Source: Adineta vaga
Lineage: Eukaryota; Rotifera
NCBI GenBank assembly: GCA_021613535.1
Contig: CP075492.1
Coordinates: forward strand, 19,220,001-19,284,000
Reading direction: 5' to 3'
Length of the DNA: 64,000 nt
Numbering within the stretch: the first letter of the stretch is position 1; each line of letters begins with the position of its first letter. Below are positions 40,842-52,264 of this stretch, piece after piece. The notes under the pieces were generated by a model. It did not search any database. It was not told the DNA's origin and was given only the letters and a program-made list of their open reading frames with translations. The position numbers and the translations under genes are program-made.

Positions 40842-41980
40842 CTGATAAAAAGGTGATTTTTTGTTAGTATATTATAATCGTGTTGATGTGAAATAATTTA
40901 AATAATTGATAAATAAAGATATAAGATAGAATGGTAAAATATACTCATTTTTTCAGTTTCGAATAAAAAATCGACAGATAGCTCCTCGACGAATGAAATT
41001 AAAGTTATCATTTGTGATATAAACTAAAGTCTTGTAAAGGTGTTCATCAGGTTTCTGATTGGTATATATAGAACAGCTGATTTTTTTTCTTTCTTTGATC
41101 CTTTCCCTTGCTTTCTTTGTGAATCATTCAATATCTAGTCTTGAAAATGAGGCGTTAATCCTCGAAACGTCGACCAATTTTGTCAATTTTTTCTTTTCTA
41201 TAAATTAATATTATTTATTAAATAAATTATAATCATTGAAATGAATAATTATTTATTATTTTTAATCAAAGTTTGAAACTAAAAATTAAATGAAAAAATT
41301 TAAAGCTGCTGTAATAATTATTAAATTTATAGTACAGTTAGAGATTGCGTCACAGGCAGACTTAAGTTACGATCGAAAAGGAAAAGAAAAAGGTGAAGGC
41401 AACACTGTCATTGTCTAAACTAAAGCCGACCGGTATCCTTCAGCAACGAGTAATCTTATGCAACAGTGATTGCCTAACGATCTTTTACCATTCACGTCAA
41501 ATCAGTCGACCTACTTGAAATTTAATATCTGAATCTTCCCTAACTAATCGCACCGAAACCACTTGACAGGACAATCTATATCTGACGCATACTTAGAACA
41601 ACACAACCGGTCATGGCAGCTCAAAAATACTAAGGTGATATGGGACCTTCAATCTTCCTACTATTGGAAACAAAAGCCATCTGATGAGACCTGTGAGCAA
41701 GGTCGAAACCGATAGCGAAAGCAAGAGTACTAAAAACTTAGCGCACTATGGAAACTTACACTAAAGCCTCATACACCATCATGAACACACATCTTATGAA
41801 AACAGCCAGCAGAACACGTACAGGACGATTCCTGCTTTGATTTTGTGATCTTTCTGAATAAGTTTTTCGTACTTATCTCGACATATCACTGTGGATGTAT
41901 CTAATGATTAAGTTTATCCTTTTGTGGACAAATGAAACATTTACTATATCATTTAAACTCCTAGTTATTTATACAATTAA
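40842..41980. other. Spacer with a GC-richer block
   Basis: No gene can be supported. The block 41330-41870 has clearly higher GC and no long open frame on either strand, unlike its surroundings. It may be an old transposon body or a non-coding RNA, but I recognise no ends. Confidence 0.35.
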
Positions 41981-42000
41981 CTCACCCACACCCACACCCT
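41981..42000. repeat. Half copy of the telomere-like palindrome
   Basis: CTCACCCACACCCACACCCT, a right arm only, without the CAAGAT border. It lies 147 bases beyond the stop of the three-module gene. Confidence 0.65.
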
Positions 42001-42147
42001 ATTATTTGGTATTGAAGATCGATTGCTGAAAAGCAAACATTGAAATTAGCAGATTAATTTGTAGTTTAAAAAATATAAGTTAATCTGTTTCATATTGATT
42101 AAAATAAATATACGATAAACATAAGCGAAAAAGAGCTTATGAATGTT

Positions 42148-45100
42148 TTATGCATCAACTGAAATTTGATTGTTGCGACAGCGATTTGTAATTGAGAAGA
42201 TAATGCTGATTATGTAAGGAGTTATTAATCGTAAAACAGTGGTCAAACCACCGTATATAGCTAATAGGCGTGTAAATACATAAATGGTATCATGCCGTTC
42301 ATCAAATGTATACGAACAATACATTGGAGCGCATTGTTGATAAAATGATGTATATGAAAGATTGATTTTCCATTGTTCAACAAATAATTGATCGACAATA
42401 TCAATAAAACTTGTATTTAAAAGAAAACGACTTGGATATGTTGAATTCATAACTTTTATATCTCTTGCCAGAGGAGGATACAATGTACGGTCTGTTCCAT
42501 ATTGTTGAATTTGATTAATAGTTGTCTGATTATATAGAATTTGTAATGTTGATCGTAATACTGTTTCTACTGCCGAACATCCGACATTCAATCCTGACAA
42601 GGAAAGTAATAATCTATTGGTAAATATCTGATAGATACCACCAGGTGCACTACAATCACTTCGTTTACCACAGGAACATAAATTATTTGGTGATATAGGA
42701 ACGATAGATACTGTTGCATTACTTCTATTATCTCTAACAACATATTCCCAATTTAATAAATAACTCGACATAAAAGCATTTCCATGAGTAATATCACGTA
42801 GAAGTTGTAATGAACATGAAAATTTATATGGTGTATTGACTTGAAATCGACTAATAATAAGATTCATTCTTGATGAAAATTCTTTTTCAGATATTATTTG
42901 ATCATTGACTAAAATTTCCTCGAGAAATTTATCACGAGCATTATTAATTGTTGTTTTTGAAAGTTTACATAATGATGATATTAATCCAAAATATGCAGCT
43001 CCACGTCCACGAAGATCAGACTTTATTTGAAAACCCCAAAATCCGATGCCATATAGATAATCTAGCCAAACATCAGTAACAAAATCACTTACACATATTT
43101 GATGAAAATCTGCATCAATTTCTACAAATCCTTTATATGGTAAAGATAGATCAGCACAAGGACATTGAAGTGTATCAGTATAGAGTGCATATAATTCCTC
43201 GTATTGTGTTTGTGTTGGTGTCGAAACTATCTTACTAGTAGTTTCTTTTAGAATAATATTTGAAATAATATGAATTAAGATAAGACTTGAAAGAAGGACT
43301 AAATATAATCGTGAAGTTGATTGTTCATGTTGAATAATATGTATTTCAGTTGAATCACTTTTAAATAAATTTAATTTAATAAGTTTATTGTGAATTTCAG
43401 TTAAAAATGAAACTTGACGAGTATTTTTTGGATGTTCTTCTAAAATAAATCAATTAACAACGAGGTAACAAAAAACGTAATCATTCTCTACTTACGAATG
43501 TCAGCTGTTGAGTGGTCATTACTCTCGTATATTTGAGGATTCTTTTGAAATTTGTTAGTAAATGTCGAAAAAGTATTAGCCACAAATGGACTGATCAATC
43601 GAAGAATAACATTAAGACCACCAAATAATGCAATAATCGTTGTTACAATATAAATCGCATTACTTCTTTCTTGATATGTATATTTACAATATGCAGGACG
43701 ACATTTTTGATAAAAATTTTCATATGAACTTGATGTATTCCATTGTTCAACTAGAACTTCTTGAAGAAGAGCTTCAAAAGAAGTTGTTGGTAAGAATCTG
43801 CTCGTTATTGTTGAATCAAGTATTGTAATATTATTTGGAATATTTACACTGCCGTCAAGATAATATCGATTCAATGCTGTAACACAAGTTTGATTATACC
43901 AACATACAAGAGATGATTTAAGTGCCATATCCATCACAAAACATCCCATATATAATCCAGTAACTGACAAATTCCCTATACGCTCAACAGGCACTACACA
44001 TGATAAGTGTCGAGCACAATTGCAAGTTGTATTTTCTTCTGGATGGAAAATGACACTCTGTGTCATAATTTGTAATGGATTAGTTGAAGTAAATCCGAAT
44101 CGACTAAAATCTAATGTATTAAGTACTACATTTGTTTGTGTACTACTTAAATATTGATTTGATTGAAGTATTGTATTAATCATTGATAATGTATACTGAA
44201 ATTCAATAGGTATGAAATTTAAAAATGTATTCATTAATGCATTTCCTTGTGAATGAAAGAGGTTTCGTGGTAAAACCTGATTATTGATATATATTGTTGA
44301 AGAAAAGCCACGATTAGCATGAACAAATGTTAAATTTGCTAATTCACAAAATATTGATAACATTTGAAAATAAGATGATGCAACAAGACGAAAATCAAAA
44401 AACGTATTTAAACCGACATTTGATATGAGATTCAGAGTTTTATAAAACCATGGTTGAATAAAATCACTCGTACATAACTGATGATAACGTGGAATTATTT
44501 GAAATAGATTTCCATAAGGAATTTTAATATTAGTACATGGACATTTAAGTGTATTTGGATAAAGTTCTTGTAACATTTCATATTGTTCTTGTGAAGGTAA
44601 TTCTATAGTTTGATTTATTGTTTGAACGGATAATAATGTATAAAAAATGAGAATACTGATTGAAATAATTATAAGAATAATATAAAATCGTGTTGAAATA
44701 CGTTCTTTATTTGTTCGATTTAGATCATGTGAATGACTATTGAAAATATTCACTTGAATAATGCAGAGTTTTACTGTATTGATTAAATTTTGAAGTCGAA
44801 TTTTCATTGTCAAATCTAAAACTGAAAACATATAATGGCGGGACCAAATCGATTTTCGGATCTGCTTTTCCCCCTTTTAATCTCAGCCTTACTCAAAAGA
44901 TTAAAAATTTTTCAGTATGCTGTATATTTTATCTTACTTTCTGTTTGTTCTGGTTGTATTGTTGGTTTTTGTTTAAAACGTAATATAAAATTAATTATAT
45001 ATGGACTAAGTAAACGTAATGCTACATTAAGTCCACCAACTAAACCTATTATACTTGTAATAATAAATAATATATCAAATCGACGTGCTACAGTATAAGT

Positions 45101-46270
45101 ACAATAGGATGGTTTACATCGATCATAATATGATTTAAATGTAATTTCATTGATAACTTCTTCAATAAAAAGTTCACCGACTAATTGTTCAATGTTTGTT
45201 TGAGGTGTAAAACGACTTGAAAGAGATTTATCAAGTATTGAAATATTAATATCTCGTGAATAAGCTGATATAAGAGTATTTAAACATGTTTGATTATAGA
45301 AACATTCTAATGATGAAGAAAGTGTCATTTGTATTGGCAAACAATCAACAACAAGACCAGGTAATGTTGTATTAGCAATTAATTTGGTTAAATTAAATAA
45401 GCCATATGTTTCCCATGATTTATATAGATAAAGATTGCCAGGATTTGAACATGATCTATCACTTTGACAGTAACAAATTGTTGTTGATCCCGATTGTATA
45501 TATCGAGTTTGTTGAGAAAATAACACTGTATTGAATGTAGAATCCCACCCAGAAGATGATAATGGAACGATGAAATTAGTTGATACACCAGTTAAAAATC
45601 CACTTGCTTGTGTAATTTGACGAACAGCTGTAAATGATCGAAGAAGATTATCTGATGCTGTTTGACGTGTAAGATCAACTGATGCTTGTATTTGTGTTCG
45701 TAATAGATTTTCTTCAATTAACATCGAACTTATTAATGGTGTATTAGAAAATGTACCAAGTGTATCACTAAATGTTGTATTTGCATATTGACAAAGAGCA
45801 AATATTAATTGCCACATTGCACTCATACTTGTTCGTACATCCATTATCCAAATAAATGTTAAATTAGTTGCAAAAACGAAATCAATCCATGGTTGCGATA
45901 CAAATTTACTTGAACAAACTTGATGGAATGATGATGTAACACGAATAAATTCATTGTAAAGAATTGATATTTGTGTACATGGACATTGTAAACTATCGGG
46001 ATATAGTGCATATAATTGTTGATAATGAGTATGTGTTGGTTTTGTCAGAGTTTCTGTCTTAACATGAATGCTAAGTGCAGTATAAAGAGTTATAATCACA
46101 ACTGATAGTGACAAAAGAATTATAAATAATCGAGTTGAATATATTTCACGACGAATTGTTTCTGCATCTGTTGATTTTGTATTAAAAAGATTGAGTACAG
46201 CGATTTTAGCGAAAACAAAATTGGATAGGCATCGTAAACGTTCAATTACAACCATTTTGTCAACAATCAA
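42148..46270 (-). CDS. Three-module membrane protein, 1,314 residues
   Basis: Three long open frames join through two introns (44816-44937 and 43440-43495; GTAAGA and GTAAGT donors, TTTTAG acceptors), all phase 1. Exons: 46270-44938, 44815-43496, 43439-42148. Each exon encodes one copy of the same module of about 430 residues. Each has a basic start, a membrane span (FYIILIIISISILIFYTLLS in module 2), a QYE.LYALYPDTLQCPC-type block and a FHQ(V/L)C-S-FV-W block. These are followed by Cys-rich NxS/T-bearing ectodomain sequence, then LVEQW, C.P.YC.YT and a second span ending GGLNVxLRLISPxI. The family is one I associate with bdelloids, function unknown. Tandem duplication plus retained splicing between copies would make a protein with six membrane spans and three ectodomains. 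Each exon could also be read as a separate gene. Confidence 0.7.
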
Positions 46271-46822
46271 AATAAGAAACTAGGAGAAAAAGAGAAAGTT
46301 TAAATTAACCAAGAAAATATGTTATTTTATTAACAAATGTAGAACATTTATATATGTTGGAAAAAACCAAGGTTACTCATCGTGTACAAAAAGTAATTAT
46401 ATAGTTACTTTCTGAACAGGAAAAACGGAGTATTTTGACGTCACAAGTCGTTTTTTCCTAATATTCATCAAAATATGTGCGTCATAGCTCGAGAAAAAAC
46501 GATATTTTATTTATTGTTTGTAGAAAAATTTCAACACAACTTGAAATGAAAAATATCAAGTAGGATTATTTTTTCGATATAAATTCTAAAGAAATAGTAA
46601 AAATATTGTAAGATGATTGCTCTTTCAATTAAAAATACAAACAAAAACCTTGAAAAAAAGCGAATAACACTAGAAGTAACTATAATCATTTTTTTTTGTT
46701 ACTGTTATTCATTCATAATGATTACTAACGCAATTTCTTAAGTGAACCAAGAAACTTCTCAGATAAATATGCAATGTTCTCAAAAAAACAAAAAAGTAGA
46801 ATAATAATCAAATCGAACACTA
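46271..46822. other. Spacer up to the hAT insertion
   Basis: AT-rich; the probable upstream region of the three-module gene. No other feature seen. Confidence 0.4.
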
Positions 46823-46830
46823 GTTGTCAG

Positions 46831-49800
46831 CAGAGATGGGCACGGTTCGCGGTTTTCACAATTTAAACCGAACCGAAACCGAAATGGGTAAAACCGAACC
46901 GAACCGAAACCGAGAGAAAGTTGAGTAATTCTGAACCGAACCGAACCGAACCGCCGATGCTGTAAAATGAACCGAACCGAACCGAAAAAAGTGTAAAATT
47001 TAATCGCAGATAACTAAGCTATGTCATCTTTATTTGAACTCGATTATTCTGTATTAAATTATTATTATCTATTATATTTATGAATATATGTATATAAAAC
47101 TACATCTTCGTCAATAACATCTTATTTTATTTTATTTCTGTTCTAAAGATTGAAGTTCATATAAATTTCTATCGCACAAAAATGATAACAAAACTATTCG
47201 AGCACATATATAAATAAACACAAAAAAGCAAAAAAGAGATATAAATAAAATTTCTCAAAAGACTCGAAAACATCTTTTCTTGATATCGTCTAATTGTTTT
47301 GAACATTTTTCTTTTTTATATCTTTCAAATGAATTTTGAAAAATAATATTGTTCACTGTTTCAGGAGATAATCGTGAACGCTTTTTCGTAACAATATTTC
47401 CTGCCAATGAAAACTCCCGTTCCACTGCAGCACTAGTTGCTGGTACTGAAAAAATACGTTTGGCAATTTTTGCTAAACGTGGATATAGTCTATGATTATG
47501 TTTCCAAAAGTTTAACGGATTGTATTCATCCTCATGTATAGAAGAATTTGAAGAACGTGATTCGTTTTGTTTATCTATTCCAAACTTTAGATAGTTTTCG
47601 ATTTCTATTTGATGTATAGCAGCTGTTGTATTTGGTACATCATCTTGTTCATCTTCTTCTTCGTAATAACTCTGCATAATTCGAAAAGCTTGATTTGCTT
47701 CACCACCTCGTCGTCTTGTCGATTTGCTGTTGTAACTGTTCTCTTCCGGTTGTTTGTCATTATCAAGTGAATCAAATACAATCATTTCTTGTTTTATATA
47801 TTCTAAACATAAATTTCGTTGATCAATCGTGCATTGTTTCATTTTTCTAGTTCTTGGATTCAAAAATAAAGCCATAAAATGGATAGGATGATAATCGAAC
47901 ATAGCTTCTAGTAATATTTTTGCACGTTGTCGAAAAAACAATACATCTACAGTGAAAATAATCAAAGTGTTGTTGACATATATAAATCAGAAATAATAAA
48001 CAATTTTACCTCGTTCACTCGATAGCTTCGCATCGTTTGACATCCATTCCAAATTCGCTTTTACACTTTCAATACCTGGTACAACAACATGAATAGATGG
48101 TATATTTGTTGATTGTAAACGTGTTGAGATATGTTTCCATGGCTTCAAAAACTCAATAATCTTTTCTAATAAGAAAACGTTGATCTTTTCTAATCGCTTT
48201 TTGTCCAGTTGTCGTTCGTCGAATATTTCATTTAATGGAAGATATGACTTATGCACCGATTCAAGAGAGTTAGACATTGATAACCATCGAACGACGGTGC
48301 TTTGCACCAACCTTGAAGCTTCTTTATCTTCAAGAGCTTGATTAAGATTTATCTAAAGAAAAGGAAGATAATCGTTTATTTTTAAACTTAAGAATATAAG
48401 AAATTTTATAAACTACATACGAGTTTTACATATTTAATCAATTGTTTTGCGGACAAAATTAAGGTAATAATACGTTTTGCTCCAGGTGGAATCTCTGATT
48501 TCAATATGGTCAAATGATTCACTTTCATTGAGATTGAGTTTAAAGTCGCATGAATCACTTTTTGTGGATGATGTTGTCGTCGTGGATTTGTTGATGGATG
48601 TTGTTGTAAATTTAAATCATCATTATCATAATCTTCACCTGATTCTTCAGAATCACTCATTTTTTCATCTTCATCTTCATCTTCTTCTTCGCCTTCATCT
48701 TCATCTTGAACTTGAGTTTTTGGTTGTTGATTTTTCTTTTTCTTTTCACTTTGAAAGAAAAGTCTTTCAAGGATATTATTCAATCTATGTGCTGAACAAA
48801 AAACGACTTCATATTCTTGTAATAATTTTTTTATATTAGACCCACGATCCGAAACCCAAACAATATCTTTCATATATCGGATAAGATCATAAATACCTAG
48901 TCCTTCTTTCAATACCTAAAGTTTTAGAGAAAAATGAGATTTGCTTATTAATAGAATAGGAAATTTCAGATTCTCTCACCTTCAACACATTAGGTGCTTT
49001 TTTATTCGGAGTATTAAATGGAATACAAAATATTTCGAACGAATGTAACGTCCAATTATCATCAGTCCAATGAGCAGTACATCCCAAATATGATTGTTGA
49101 CGATAAGCATCTGACCAAATATCAGGTGATACAACTAGACATCGTTCACGTACAGCTTTCAATAAAACGGTTTTTATTTGTTCACGTCCACTAGAAGCAT
49201 TCGATTTAATTAATTTGGAAACGGTTTTTCTAGATGACAAAATTGATTCAGCTTTGATTGGACCACAAGTATATCCTAGACGAAAAAAGATGGTGATATT
49301 CAAATTATGAGTAGTTTCAAGACGACAAGTGCCTATATGAATTGCTTCTTCGATTATTTTCTTGAATCCTGTATCTTCAGCAATACCTAATGGACGTATA
49401 TTCGAACATATCCATCCACCTAACAAATGTGCCATTTTTTGCTTATGAGATCCAAAATTCTTGTTGATCGAAGCAGGTAAAGTTTGTGATTTAATTAATT
49501 GTGATGAATTGGTTGATGTTAATGTTGAAATATGAGTTTGCTTTGGGTTAAAACGATCACACACTCGCATATGTTTATTCATATTCCTGGTGCTAGATGA
49601 ATATGTATATGTTATACTGCAATACTTGCACGATACAAATCTATCGTATGTTTCGTTCTCATTTTCATTAGTTTTTCGAGCCGGAATACCAAAACATCGC
49701 CAACAATCAGATTTTTTGTATTTGATATCAACAACAAACCAATCTTTTTTATTATATTTCAAGTTCGAACTAATAATTTCGGCAGATAAGTGTTGATAAG

Positions 49801-50253
49801 AACGAGATATATTTGATGAAGAATTTGATGAAGATGTAGATGGTGAATCAGAAGATGAATTTGTTAGTTGAACATCCATAGAACTTGATGGAGAAGCAAG
49901 ATCAATTACATCAGGTGTGTTTGATAAAGAAGAGATATTCATGTTGAATTTTTTTGTATTTGTTTGGTTATCACTAAAAGTACTTCGATACTTTTTCTAC
50001 ATGTGTTATACCATTGGCTAGCTCCTTTCATGTTCTTCTTGGACGAAGAAAGTAAAGAAATATATATATATATATATACATTTTCATTGGTATGTACGAC
50101 ATCTATTGATTCCTCCGTTTAACTTTTCATTTCTATACACTAATTTCAGTTGCATCAATTCAGCTGAAAACCGAACCGATCAGGTTAAGAACCGAACCGA
50201 ACCGAAACCGAGATCGATTTGAAAAGGTGTGAACCAAACCGTGCCCATCTCTG
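46831..50253 (-). mobile_element. Complete hAT transposon with 8-bp target duplication
   Basis: 3,423 bp. Both sides carry GTTGTCAG (46823-46830 and 50254-50261), a perfect 8-bp duplication, which is the hAT hallmark. The ends are inverted: CAGAGATGGGCACGGTT at the left and its complement at the right. Subterminal tracts of repeated AACCGAACCGAAACCG (left) and the same motif (right) are the likely transposase binding sites. Inside is one spliced transposase gene without any stop. The element is probably active or very recently so. Confidence 0.95.
47255..49942 (-). CDS. hAT transposase, four exons, 830 residues
   Basis: Exons 49942-48980, 48915-48421, 48352-48010 and 47946-47255 join in phase. 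A BED-type zinc finger lies at about residues 80-130 (CWRCFG..., then VSCKYCSITYTYSSS, then HMRVC). The RNase-H-like core follows (KAVRERCLVVSPDIWSDAYR, then VWVSDRGSNIKKLLQEYEVV, whose Asp is catalytic). An inserted acidic loop (EDEGEEEDEDEDEK) comes next. The C-terminal hATC dimerisation region reads NPLNFWKHNHRLYPRLAKIA, then FSVPATSAAVEREFSLAGNI, then RSRLSPETVNNIIFQNS. The enzyme excises and reinserts the element. No break in any exon and good splice sites. Confidence 0.9.
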
Positions 50254-50345
50254 GTTGTCAGAACCTATACTGCCTTAAATTTCTTCTGGCTCTTATAGAT
50301 AAGAAAAGTTAGCATCATATTCGAGTATTTCTTGTCCGAAGTCGC

Positions 50346-50408
50346 CTGAGGGTGGGTGTGGGTGTCAGTACTCCTGTCTTCTGACACCCACACACACCCA
50401 CCCTCAAG
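50346..50408. repeat. Telomere-like palindrome, near perfect
   Basis: CTGAGGGTGGGTGTGGGTGT, a loop of CAGTACTCCTGTCTTCTG, then ACACCCACACACACCCACCC and TCAAGAA. Arms are about 22 bp with very few mismatches. Confidence 0.92.
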
Positions 50409-50602
50409 AAAAAGTGGATGTATGAGAATTTTCGAATGCTTTAATTTGTGGATAATTTGATTTCATATAGGTAAAGTCAAGTGCATCTATAAACAAGTTG
50501 CTTCGCCGAACAGCAAACATTGATAATAATAAGAACGAACTTTATTTATCGATATAGATATCTGATTCGCACAGAATTATTAAAGATCACTTACTATTCG
50601 AT

Positions 50603-51120
50603 ATGGCTACAGACGGTGAAAAAGAAGGCGCACAGTACATTCACCGCATCTCTGATATTGAAATAACAGGCAAGCGGTGCATGTCCCCCCTCCCATTCGT
50701 GGTTATGATAAAATGTCTCTGGTGCCACTCGAAGAGGCTGTAGAACCACTTGTGTCTTTACTACCTGAAATCAAAGATTATGTCTATGTGGCTCGACAGC
50801 GATTCGTAAGCGAACCCGCTGATGCTTTGACACAAGATGAATCGACGTCTATCATTTTATAATCAATGCAATGGGAGCCTCATGACCAATGTCTTTATTT
50901 TGTTTTCAATGAAACTCTTCGCGATGAAGATCGAAACAAATTGAAGCCGTGGTTTCTCCACTTTTGGCTCTTTCACGCTGCACACGCACACATGCCGTCT
51001 CATCATGGAACTGTTTATCGAGGTATTAAATCAGACGTAACATCAGTCTATCGAACAGGCGACATTTCAATGTGGCGGAGCTTCTCCTCATGCACTGCCT
51101 TAGTCGATGTACTGGAATCA
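50603..51120 (+). pseudogene. ADP-ribosyltransferase remnant, cut by a palindrome
   Basis: ATG at 50603 begins MATDGEKEGAQYIHRISDIE; after a C-rich run the frame shifts to PPPIRGYDKMSLVPLEEAVE. This continues through VYVARQRFVSEPADALTQDE and, after a TAA where Tyr is expected (STSIIL-SMQWEPHD), to GTVYRGIKSDVTS and MWRSFSSCTALVDVLESG. Arg (VYRG) and Ser (FSS) of the R-S-E active site are present. The Glu-bearing end is missing because the coding sequence stops exactly at the palindrome at 51121. So it has one frameshift, one nonsense codon and a 3' truncation. It belongs to the bdelloid mono-ART family, a different branch from the WWE-ART at 25461. Confidence 0.8.
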
Positions 51121-51178
51121 GGGTGTGATGTGGGTGGGTGAGTGTGAAGTTAAGAGTATAGCCTGACCCACACCCTTC
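51121..51178. repeat. Telomere-like palindrome truncating the ART gene
   Basis: GGGTGTGATGTGGGTGGGTG on the left, GACCCACACCCTTCC on the right, loop GAAGTTAAGAGTATAGC. The ART frame runs into its left arm. Confidence 0.75.
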
Positions 51179-51293
51179 CAACTCTGTTTACATTCGCACT
51201 ATGTATTCTATCATAAACTATGTATAAACAAGCATTTGAAAAAGTCATTCGTGAATATAAAAATATCATGAGAAGATATTCATCACGGTTATT

Positions 51294-51363
51294 CTTGAGG
51301 GTGCGGAAGAGGGTGAGAGTGATAGTAGTATGTACACCCACACCTACCCACATCCTCAAGATT
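51294..51363. repeat. Telomere-like palindrome
   Basis: TTCTTGAGGGTGCGGAAGAG on the left, CACCCACACCTACCCACATC then CTCAAGATT on the right, loop AGTAGTATG. The second copy within 200 bases. Confidence 0.8.
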
Positions 51364-51462
51364 AGATATATTATTTCAATATCAATGAAGAAAAGATAGA
51401 AAAATACTTTTCACATCCAAATTCACACTACATCCTAGTAATATTTTTGTTCGTTCTAAAAA

Positions 51463-51699
51463 CTACATTCCACTTCCATATGGACCATAACTATTCATAG
51501 ATCCCATACCACCCATAGGAAAACCACCCATCATACCTCCCATAGCACTATTAATAAATTGTTGATAAGCCATACCAAATTCTGGTGTCCAATGAACAAT
51601 AACTGTTATTGTAGGTTCATAATCGGAATTCATACCAAATGCACCATCATTCCCAAGTCTTCGATATGTTATAGATTCCTCGATCGTCGATTCAAACAT
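51463..51699 (-). CDS. Small Gly/Met-rich protein
   Basis: 78 codons from MFESTIEESITYRRLGNDGA; the frame is open 8 codons upstream. The N-terminal half is ordinary (PTITVIVHWTPEFGMAYQQF). The C-terminus is a low-complexity repeat of Met and Gly (AMGGMMGGFPMGGMGSMNS) ending YGPYGSGM. No signal peptide. Unknown function; a disordered, possibly self-associating tail is likely. Confidence 0.5.
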   Translation of the reverse strand: MFESTIEESITYRRLGNDGAFGMNSDYEPTITVIVHWTPEFGMAYQQFINSAMGGMMGGFPMGGMGSMNSYGPYGSGM

Positions 51700-51723
51700 T
51701 CTTTTTTTATGTGAAATATACAA

Positions 51724-52150
51724 GTAAATGTATATACTATGTTTTTATTTTGATATATAACTATAGTTTATTAACTGTGCAATAAGAAATATACGATGTA
51801 ATATTCTGTTCTATAAATTAATTATAATTGAAAAACATAGAAATACAGGTGGAATGTTATCTTTTGTTCGAGTTCAAATAATATATTATGAGACAAAAAT
51901 TTAAATGAGAAAAGAAAAAGAATGGCGTCATTTCATTTAATTATGATGATATCAAAAATGTAAAACTTATTTTGTATAATTATATAGCGTAGAATCAATC
52001 AACAAAATCAAAAGAAAACAAAAAAAAAGTCAAATTTGTATCCATATGAATAGATCAAACGATTTGTTGTACTTTTTCTGTTACTCTTTACTCATCATGA
52101 AATGAATAATACTTGGCTAAAATATAATTAAAAGTATCGTCATTATGCCC
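51724..52150. other. Spacer
   Basis: AT-rich, nothing seen. Confidence 0.45.
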
Positions 52151-52205
52151 CGAAGGGTGTGAGTGTCGGCGAGGATACAACATGTTTATCACACCTACAC
52201 CCTCG
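52151..52205. repeat. Telomere-like palindrome, degenerate
   Basis: GAAGGGTGTGAGTGTCGG on the left, ATCACACCTACACCCTCG on the right, loop GATACAACATGTTT. It lies 60 bases beyond the stop of the 880-residue secreted gene. Confidence 0.7.
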
Positions 52206-52264
52206 TTCTTCTGTTTTTCTATCGAAGACATATTTTTAAACTCGCTCTCACACTAATCCTAAAT

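Noticed and set aside
40842-40990. Small frame MSIFYHSILYLYLSII upstream of the Asn-rich exon
   Set aside because: Too short and low in information to call an exon.
44835-45098. Plus-strand frame opposite the three-module gene
   Set aside because: Antisense shadow of conserved exon sequence.
48477-48839. Plus-strand His/Leu-rich frame inside the hAT element
   Set aside because: Complement of the transposase's acidic loop.
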